Part shown: positions 18,476 through 25,384 of the stretch, one piece after another
Layout: each line of letters starts with the position of its first letter
How positions within the stretch are numbered: the stretch's first letter is position 1
The notes under the pieces: model-generated
The model's input: the letters and a program-made list of their open reading frames with translations, nothing else
Told to the model about the DNA's origin: nothing
Database searches by the model: none
Made by a program: the position numbers and the translations under genes
Assembly (NCBI GenBank): GCA_015501585.1
Contig: JADNRY010000808.1
Span: forward strand, 1-25,384
Length of the DNA stretch: 25,384 nucleotides
Direction: 5' to 3'
Origin: Rhodocollybia butyracea
Taxonomy: Eukaryota > Basidiomycota > Agaricomycetes > Agaricales > Omphalotaceae

Positions 18476-19027
18476 TATATTTAACGCTTTTCGAGTTTTT
18501 CCTAATCTAGTTCCATCACATTCTACTACGTGACTACACAAGTCGCACTGAGCAAACATGCCCAGTCGTTTTGCCATTTCTGCTTGCTTCTCACGCTGAT
18601 CCACTACCAGGCAACTTCTTCGTCCCCAGTATCATCCATGAGTGAACGATTTTCTTCACTGTAAGTCTGGTATACGAGACTAATTTATTACATGGACTTG
18701 CTAGAATTTAGACACTGGTAATTTACAAATATTAGGATGAACTGGGTGCTTACACTCGTATAAGAAAGGCTCTGAGACCAGCTACGCAAGAGGGAAAAAA
18801 AATGAACAAGGAAAAATGGAGAAACTACTGAGCTAGCCGTCTCAGACTCTGCACGCTGTGTCCACGGTGGATGCTCGATGTTATATTTTTCTTCGATGAG
18901 AGCGTTTGAGCCCGGACCCCATCGCACAGTGCAGCTCTTCGTCTCTGGATTATTTTGCGGAAGCCGAATCCTTCACCGGTGCCAGAAATATGTGAAGCCA
19001 GTTGCAAAACAGAAAATATCATTCAAC
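18476..19027. other. Region between convergent permease and HNH genes
   Basis: 552 bp. On the minus strand, 18920-18825 (SNALIEEKYNIEHPPWTQRA) looks coding and is preceded by an ATCCAG acceptor (about 18928). It may be an alternative 3' exon of the HNH gene, whose last codons overlap a GTGAGT donor (about 19034). Splicing there would create an in-frame TAG at the junction, so the extension is not supported. Confidence 0.4.
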
Positions 19028-20312
19028 CTACTCACATTTTTGCTTTGCCTTGTTCTTCGTTGAGGCTTGTGTCTTCTTACCCGCCCGGCCTTGTCGTTTA
19101 AAACGAGTTTCACTATCACTTGCCTTGCCTCTCTTGCGTCCACTTGCAAGGCCTCTACTGGTACCTTGCCCTTGCTCTTCCTCCTCTTCTTCATCTGTCT
19201 CCGAGCGCTTTCGCTTTCTCCTGGTCTTGTGCTCGCTGTGACCTTCACCGTTGTCTTCACTGTCTTCTTCACCATAGCTTTCGCCGTCTTCGCCATCGCC
19301 TTTGCTGTCATCTTCGCCATCGCCTTCGCCGTCTTTGTCGTTGTCTCCGCCATCATCCTCACCATCGTCTTCACCATCGTCGTCACTATCTTCCCGTGCT
19401 TGCATCATAATAATATCGAGTAAGACAAGTAACTTTTTTTCGCACATTGGTTCCTTCAATCCACCATTATTATCGAGTGCAATAGTCAAAAAAGCTCCAG
19501 CTGATTTCATTGGCAGCTTCCAGTAATATTTTGAACCATCTTCATGGTGTAAATAGTAGCGGAATGGCCGAACTTTGATACGTGTATCTGAGCTGAGTGT
19601 TGCGTCATCAGGAATGGATGCAAAGTCTAAGATTCGATAGGAGGTCTCTCCTTTTCTAGGCCTTGAAGATGACCAACGCAAGCTTTTCGTGAAATGAACT
19701 GGTTCTGGGATAAACAGCACTGGAACAGACTTGATAATCCGTTTGACGAAGGAGAGGTCGATGATTTGATAGAGGTCAAGAAATTGAAAGGCTTTGCGCT
19801 CTTCTTCATTTTTCTTCTGGGACCGACGAAGATTTGACAAGAGCTGGAAAGACAGATGAGGTACTGGTATTGTATGTCGTCGTTTACGCACCTCGTCTAC
19901 TGTTTGACCTTGACCTATCCTGGACATCAAGAACTCGCGAATTTCTACACACGGAACGAACGCCAAACTTGGCCCTGATCCATCTAGGTCTGTCATCTGC
20001 TGATGGCAAGACACACATACTGGGGTAGTAGGTAGTAGTATTATGATTATTCCGAAGGACTCAGGGCAACGAACTCACGTCGTAATCTATTCTCGATCCT
20101 ACATCTATGGAACTTCTTCGAGATCAGCTTCGCTGAGCTTCCGATGTCCACCTACGTATTGGGTCAGCTTCAAATCAGACGATGTACAAGCCGCGACGCA
20201 CCAAACGTCTTCCGCGAAAAATATCGATAATATGCCAGCTGAGTAGGCTCTTCAAAGGCCGGTTTAAGCAAAACGCACAGTGCGTTGGATCCTTCGAGTT
20301 CGTCTTGGACAT
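19028..20312 (-). CDS. HNH nuclease-like protein with long acidic and basic C-terminal tail
   Basis: Three exons (20312-20202, 20151-20079, 20019-19028) total 1176 nt, giving an intact 391-residue protein that starts MSKTNSKDPTHCAFC. The first 80 residues carry a zinc-ribbon HNH arrangement: C12-x2-C15, His27 (HIID), Asn58 (IENRL), then C63-x2-C66 and His67 (CVSCHQQ). This matches Cys4-HNH (ββα-metal) endonucleases, where one His acts as general base and the Asn/second His support metal binding. The middle (about 90-255) is unrecognised. Residues about 258-315 are an Asp/Glu/Gly tract of DDGED-type repeats, and the end is Lys/Arg-rich with several nuclear-localisation-like patches (RRKRKR, GRKRGK), suggesting a nuclear protein. 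ATG 20312 is the first Met in frame with the CxxC. Activity and target are unknown. Confidence 0.7.
19205..19380 (-). repeat. Acidic low-complexity coding tract in the HNH protein
   Basis: GAxGAx-type trinucleotide-rich tract (plus strand TCxTCx) encoding runs of Asp, Glu and Gly with interspersed Ser/Lys. The degenerate codon pattern (period 9-15 nt) suggests expansion by slippage. The plus strand is also open here, but only as a shadow. Confidence 0.8.
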
Positions 20313-21320
20313 TGAATATTGATGACCAGTTAAATGATGACATTAGAGCCACGTGATCCGCGCTTCCTGGCAAAGTGGGAAGTAGCTGTCTTTAGTGAAG
20401 AGAATGCTCGTTCACATATAAAGGCGTCTTGGCTTATCATTCGTATCAAGAGGATATGAAGCTCGAGGAAAAGAGCCGCCAAACCACTGGTAGGCAGATA
20501 GAAATCAATGCAAGCTGAGGAGAGGATTTCGGAGAGAGCAGGTGTGTTCATTGTTCAAGAAGAACCGGGTTCAACCGGCGCGCTAACACCTACATAGTAA
20601 GTATCAGAAGTAACCTGAGAGATATGCAGAGGCACCAACCAAGATTGCTACTGTCCGAATCATCTCCTCTCTTTCCAAACACGATAGTCTATTGTTTTGG
20701 GCAGTTTGGGCAGTACGGATCGCCCCATGACGCTGAATTTCAAGTTCTTCTCAGGAATCAACTTCAGAGTAATAAGTGCTTGCCGCAGGGTGGAAACATA
20801 CGGTGGACTTGTGAACTAACTTGCCTTAAACGTATGAAACCTACTGTGGCAGTCCCGCCAAGCGTTGAACGGTCCAAGTCGCTCTCATTTGCAGTGGCGG
20901 ATTTTCGTTTGAACGTGATCATCCGAGTCCTGTAGGAAAATTTAGAATAGCTGGCCTCATCAGTTCTGCTTTGACTCCGAGTTGAGTTCTAAATACTAGA
21001 TATCCTGTCTAAAACGTTTGACAGAGTATCAAGAACGGCGGTAGTTGAATTGAAGATTTCGACTCATGAAACAGTACCTACTATGGAGCAGGAGGAATCA
21101 ATGTATGATTCGAGGTTGACGTGGAGATATCATAACGAGATATCATAACGCGCAGCAACTGGCCAGTGTGCGGAAAGTAACATTGACTATAATACACTAT
21201 AATACATCGACCTGGACTAGAAAACAAGCTCTTAGATACTAACTGGTTCGTTACAATTACAGATAAAACTACATAACGCCTATTGGATTATAACTTATCT
21301 GAGTATGAGCATTTCGCTTG
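20313..21320. other. Intergenic region between the HNH and RBR genes
   Basis: About 1 kb. It contains the HNH promoter side and the RBR 3' flank. A minus-strand 73-codon frame (20551-20330, MNTPALSEILSSACIDFYL...) and a plus-strand 103-codon frame (20624-20935) are open but resemble no family and lack splice context. A short tandem duplication of ATATCATAACG lies at 21127-21150, and of ACTATAATAC at 21185-21204. No other gene was recognised. Confidence 0.5.
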
Positions 21321-23628
21321 CTAAGGTGCCACACCAGCGTCAGGAACATCTTCAATGAGATGGCAAACACGATAATGTCCACTAATCGCGCGGTTCACAT
21401 CACTGCGAAGCGCAGATTGAATAATGGCTTGACCACAGCGATAACAGAAATGCCTGACCGAACAGTCAGGTCAATATTTTTCAGAAACGGAAGAGGAGCG
21501 CACATGTTACAACCAGGAGAAGGGCACTACATGCATAAAATCAGTAAACTAGAGCGCTCGAAGGGTTGTGTATTTACAGTCATATGGTTGCACCCATCTG
21601 TCTTCTGGATATTCGTCTTGCACCCAGGACAGGCCTTCCATCCTTGTTTCTTCATCAGACTTGCCAGTTCATTGGAACCATCGCACGAGTGCTGTGGCCC
21701 TCCCGGCTCAATAGTTTGGGTGCAGTTCTTGCACCAGGCATGTGTACATCCAGGCAAAGGACAGGTAACAATACTCTGTTCTTGGTATTCTTCTCGATCG
21801 ACAAAAGCTGTTTGCGAGCATCTGGTAGCAGGGAGGGAAAATGAAGTCATTAACAAATGGCAGCGGAAAAAACGCACTTTGAGCAGTGAACGGGAATACA
21901 GTAACGCGAAAGCATCATTTCCTCCAGTATCTCATAATCTTTAGGTGATATGTTCATCTGCTCGATGAGATTATGTTCAACGACTGAAAAATCATCGTCA
22001 GCATACTCATTGATAAGAAAAAAGCAACTTACTCCCAGGATCAGTAAGAGCTTTATCGCTCATGCATGTCGGACATACGATTGGGAATCGGCGATCTGAA
22101 ATCTTCGATAACACGTAGTTCTGCAGACATTCTCGACAAAACTGATGTTGACACTTTTCAACCAGAGCTAGGTCTTCATCCGGAGTAACATCTAAGCAGA
22201 CACCGCAGGTGAATGTGACCTGAGATACAGCAGCCAAGGCAAGCCGTTCCTGCTCAATTTGAAGTGCTTCATTGTCGTATTGTCGCTGTCTCTGTATGGC
22301 ATTCATATGGTCGTGCTGTTCTTGGATCTCACGCTGACTGAGACCAAGAAAATCTACGTCCAAAGTATCTGAAACACGTTCTTTTCCTTTGGCATGCGCG
22401 GAACCGGAGGGAACAGGAACAGTGGTATAAGAGCGTTGGTTTGCGCGAGTAACGAGAGCAGCTGAGGAGCTACCCGATACTTCTGCATGAGGATGAGGAG
22501 GGTTCATAGCTCTTAGCCTTTGCAAAAGTGTTTTATTGGCGGCTTCGAGTTCCTCGATCTTGCGTTGGGCTACCCGCCGCCCGACGCGAAGTTTATCCTG
22601 CTCATCTTCATAAGCCTTGTTTGATACTCTCCAGCGTCTCTTTCCGGGCCTTTGCGTCAGCCAACTCTGTCTGCAGATTAAGGATACGAAAGGAAGTGTC
22701 CCAGACCAGCTGCTTCACATCAGGCTCATCGAATGCGCTTTGTCTCGGCTGAGCTAGCGGAACGACAATAGTGGCAGAAAAATGATTCAAGAGCTGAGCT
22801 TGCCATTGCATGTTCGGATCGTCGAAGATTTGACTGTCTACAGCGAGAATAGTGTAAAGATGTCGGGCTGTGAATTGCGCACTGCGACTAAAAAGCCAAC
22901 CAGCGCCTCGGGGATGGGATGGTCGCGGATGCGAGTCGAAGATAACGAAGAGACTGCGGGAACCTGTTGAGGATGCCTGTACATGAGGTTCCAGCTCAAT
23001 TTTGAGGCATAGTAGTATCTCTGGCGGACGCGTGATCACTGAAAGAATACACTGTTTATGAGCTTGCGCAAGTTGTACGAGCCTAGCCAAACTCACCCGC
23101 CGCTGCGAACCCTTCTCGATCTTCAAGCTCCCTAAAGCCTAGTGAGCACATGGAGCAAGTTCTGCAGATTATTCACGCACCGCAAACAGGCGAGCAGTTG
23201 ATCACATTGACTGCGCCATAGCGAGTCTCAACCGGCTTTAAGCTTCTGGCAAACAAAGGAAGCTGAACCAGTTCTTCAACTCAAGATGGGTACTACCGGA
23301 CCACATATCTGACACCATTAGTATATCCTAGAACATCTTTGTATCAGAACCTCTACTTCGCCAGTGTGCCACTCACATCTGTGGTCTCCGAGGCAAGAAG
23401 CGCTTGAAGAAGACGAACTGATCCTGCTTTTCCACTCTGAAAGGCAATACGGGCACAATTCAGCGCCGCAAGTCCACATGAAGATACTCCGCCGCCCCGA
23501 TATTGACTGCTGTTCTGGAAAGACTGGACATATTCTTCGCCTTTGAAGATTCTGGAGATCACGGGTGAGATAGGCGCGCTGGGCGGCTCTGAGTCTTCCG
23601 ACGTTGACGAACTCTTGATTGTAACCAT
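21321..23628 (-). CDS. RBR-type E3 ubiquitin ligase with putative N-terminal papain-like domain
   Basis: Eight exons: 23628-23377, 23327-23181, 23138-23097, 23038-22033, 21983-21878, 21821-21578, 21526-21504 (23 nt) and 21453-21321; about 650 residues. The C-terminal RBR is complete. RING1: CGVC, CQHQFCREC, CPTC. The IBR includes CTHAWCKNC. RING2 is CPGCKTNIQKTDGCNHMTC followed by HFCYRCG; the Cys of DGCNHM is the expected ubiquitin-accepting residue. An Arg/Glu-rich coiled coil (about 22520-22620) precedes RING1. The N-terminal third has SSQYRGGGVSSCGLAALNCA (exon 1) and LFVIFDSHPRPSHPRGAGWL (exon 4), a Gln-Cys...Asp-x-His pattern like papain-fold cysteine proteases. Two single-base shifts break the frame: one base missing near 23275 and one extra A (T3 run 22620-22622 on plus). 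They cancel, since the exons total 1953 nt. Likely a cytosolic ligase; substrate unknown. Confidence 0.85.
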
Positions 23629-24094
23629 CCCTTCACCAAAGGCTCTTGGAAGATACAGAACAAAAGATCGGGCGTTTATCTACAACCAATGATCAAAAGA
23701 AGAATTACCAAATTCAAATGCGTACTAGTGTAGCTCACAACGTTTCAATTCCAACTCTTGCAATTCAACGTCTTTCAACTGCGCAGCAGTCAACGGGTCA
23801 ATGCTGTATAAACTTTTAGAAGCACCTTTGTGACGAATTCAGGAATGTTTCGCCTCCTAAATTACTTGGTGTGAGGCTGGGTAGCCCAGCTGCAGGCCTG
23901 ATTTATCCTTTCCGTCTCTGTCAAACTTGAAACTTGTTATCAAAGCAGCAATCGACAATCTACATGCCTTCCAATTTGCTATATAAGAGCTTAAAAGAGG
24001 TTCAGATTACCGTCGTACGCCGTCACGGTACACGTGTTGAAAGACTACATAAGCCCCTTTGTTCTTTTGAGTCTTTCTCGTACTACAAGTACAT
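23629..24094. promoter_or_regulatory. Divergent promoter region of the RBR gene and the right-edge gene
   Basis: 466 bp between divergent start codons. A good TATA box (TATATAAG, 23980-23987) lies about 108 bp upstream of the plus-strand ATG 24095, and a palindromic CACGTG E-box sits at 24031-24036. No gene was seen. Confidence 0.55.
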
Positions 24095-25384
24095 ATGTCG
24101 AGTTTCAAGCCACCCATTTTTCCAGAGCCATCCACTTTCGGCGTCAGCCAAAGTGAAGTAACTATCGGAAGAGGTAAGACATCTCGATTCCATATCTTAT
24201 TGGTTTGATATACTCACTCGTCCAACAGACAAAGGTGCGCGTTATCATCGCGAATCCTGGCACTCAGCGTGTTCAACGACCGTCTCATTTGTTTAGATTT
24301 CCAAATTACTCAAAAAAACAGTGTACGCGAGAATTTTTTCTTTCTCCGTACTTTGTCTGATATTTCATAGAACGACGAAATGGTTGGACAGGTGAACGAC
24401 AGTGCCAAAGACTTTACGGTTGTCTTGTGCTGACCTTGGATTTCTTCCAGGTGTTCGAGCCACTCGAGGACGCTATTAAGGTATTGATGACATAGGCTCT
24501 TAGGTATAGCAATGACTTCATGGATTCCTCAGAATCAGGACAAAGGCACATCTCAAACCGACAGAAAACTATCGGATTCACGATGATCTTTCTCGAAATA
24601 TCCGCGGCATGTATCGTATTCTGGACCTCATCAACGAGCAAGGGAGTGGAGGGCTCGGTAAATCTATATCACGTCGTTTACTGCCTGTCATTCATGGTTT
24701 GGTTTGTAGTGGACAAGATCATCATTGCGCAAGAATCCCTTGAACGTTTCATTAATGATGTAGTTCCTGGCGCATACACCTCTTTGACCAAGGTTGACTT
24801 CAAAGCCCTTGACAGTGCTGGAGTCAAACCTTTCGGAGTATACGGTAGCAAAACCCAGATAGTAGAGTTCTTATTTTCTGCGGGGAGTATCAATACCGAA
24901 ATGTGTGTCTATTCGATTTTGCATGTGTTCGGGGTTTGTGCTTATCAGCCGCGTTAGCGCGCGACTCTTGACGAGTGCCACCGATGATTCTACTGGCCCG
25001 AGACTTCGTTCGGGCCTCTATTTCGTTCGAATCTCTCCGGCGCCAGATGAAGCTGAACGGGTCATTGTACTATACTGGCCAGAGGATACGACTTGGGACG
25101 ACGATGCGATATCTTCGGTTAGGAGGAATAGAGTCACTTTTATGAGGTACGTGCCTTCTCTGTTGAGTACAAAGTACTGATCATTTTCACTTGCAGATAT
25201 CTCTCAAAGATTGCGGACCAGACTATGTGTCTCGTCTCCAGGGAGCATTCAAAGGCTATCGTTTGGAACGAAAGCTCATCCGAGTCATGCGAAGCTGATG
25301 TGGAGATGGAAGATGAAAGTGATCGTCTTTTCACGTTTGAAGTCACCAAAAGCAATGAGGAGGAAGAAAGTTGCCAGCACCGGG
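24095..25384 (+). CDS. Uncharacterised basidiomycete protein, 5' part (runs off the window)
   Basis: ATG 24095 opens exon 1 (24095-24173, MSSFKPPIFPEPSTFGVSQS...) with a GTAAGA donor. Small exons follow, including ISKLLKKT before a GTGTAC donor (about 24331), NDEMVGQVNDSAKDF and VFEPLEDAIK. Then comes a longer one ending NIRGMYRILDLINEQGSGGL with an intron GTAAAT...GTAG (about 24659-24709). It continues VDKIIIAQESLERFINDVVP, GAYTSLTKVDFKALDSAGV and KPFGVYGSKTQIVEFLFSAG. A further intron (GTGTGT...ATCAG, about 24902-24948) leads to ...PRLRSGLYFVRISP, YWPEDTTWDDDAISSVRRNR and YLSKIADQTMCL. The phase near 24480-24540 is not resolved. Conserved-looking blocks suggest an expanded mushroom-specific hypothetical family, but I cannot name a domain. 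The gene continues beyond 25384. Confidence 0.6.

Noticed and set aside
18688..19022. Extra C-terminal exon of the HNH gene
   Set aside because: The only good donor (GTGAGT near 19034) joined to the ATCCAG acceptor makes an in-frame TAG at the junction, so the protein would end there in any case.
19067..19423. Plus-strand hydrophobic ORF of 118 codons opposite the HNH gene
   Set aside because: It is the complement of the acidic Asp/Glu/Gly codon tract of the minus-strand gene; the apparent Phe/Val/Ile richness is a by-product of that composition.
1..25384. CRISPR arrays, tRNA or rRNA genes
   Set aside because: No regularly spaced repeats of CRISPR type and no recognisable tRNA arms or rRNA sequence were found on reading the window.

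Overview
This window looks like nuclear DNA of a mushroom-forming basidiomycete (Agaricomycetes). The genes are dense with short (about 45-65 nt) GT-AG introns. Several predicted proteins belong to families typical of that group (DUF6534 membrane proteins, RBR ligases with a long N-terminal extension). No bacterial-type operon, tRNA, rRNA or CRISPR array was seen.

Layout. Positions 119-6247 hold one 6.1-kb tyrosine-recombinase retrotransposon (Ngaro/Pat type, DIRS order). It has a gag-like region with CCCH/CCHC zinc motifs, reverse transcriptase plus RNase H, and a tyrosine recombinase. Its split direct repeats are in the order A1 - genes - B1A2 - B2, and both repeat pairs are 100 % identical. 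6248-7264 is non-coding, with a GC hairpin and a CGGT-rich patch. Next come two minus-strand membrane-protein genes (7265-7854 and 8318-10211, the latter DUF6534). 10664-11796 is a 1133-bp non-autonomous DNA transposon with about 48-bp inverted ends and a 7-bp target duplication; it may interrupt an unidentified minus-strand gene. From 12389 on are housekeeping genes: proteasome lid subunit Rpn9 (minus), a possible tiny membrane protein (plus), complex I assembly factor NDUFAF6 (minus), and a MUP1-type amino-acid permease (plus). NDUFAF6 and the permease diverge from start codons only 78 bp apart. Then follow a Cys4-HNH nuclease-like protein with a long acidic tail (minus), an RBR ubiquitin ligase carrying an N-terminal domain with a Gln-Cys...Asp-x-His pattern (minus), and the 5' part of an uncharacterised gene running off the right edge (plus).

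Functional links. Most neighbours are unrelated housekeeping or accessory genes and do not form a pathway. Proteasome (Rpn9) and ubiquitin (RBR) genes share the window, but I see no sign that this is more than coincidence. The most interesting candidates are the putative protease-E3 fusion, the intron-containing split-repeat retrotransposon, and the TIR element.

Caution. At least five single-base frameshifts, mostly in homopolymers, break otherwise good host reading frames (near 7424, 16330, 16461, 22620 and 23275), and more occur in the retrotransposon. Other multi-exon genes (Rpn9, NDUFAF6, HNH) sum to perfect reading frames. Either the assembly has residual indel errors or several genes are decaying. 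All exon boundaries are manual calls from splice signals, reading phase and remembered family patterns; no search was run.
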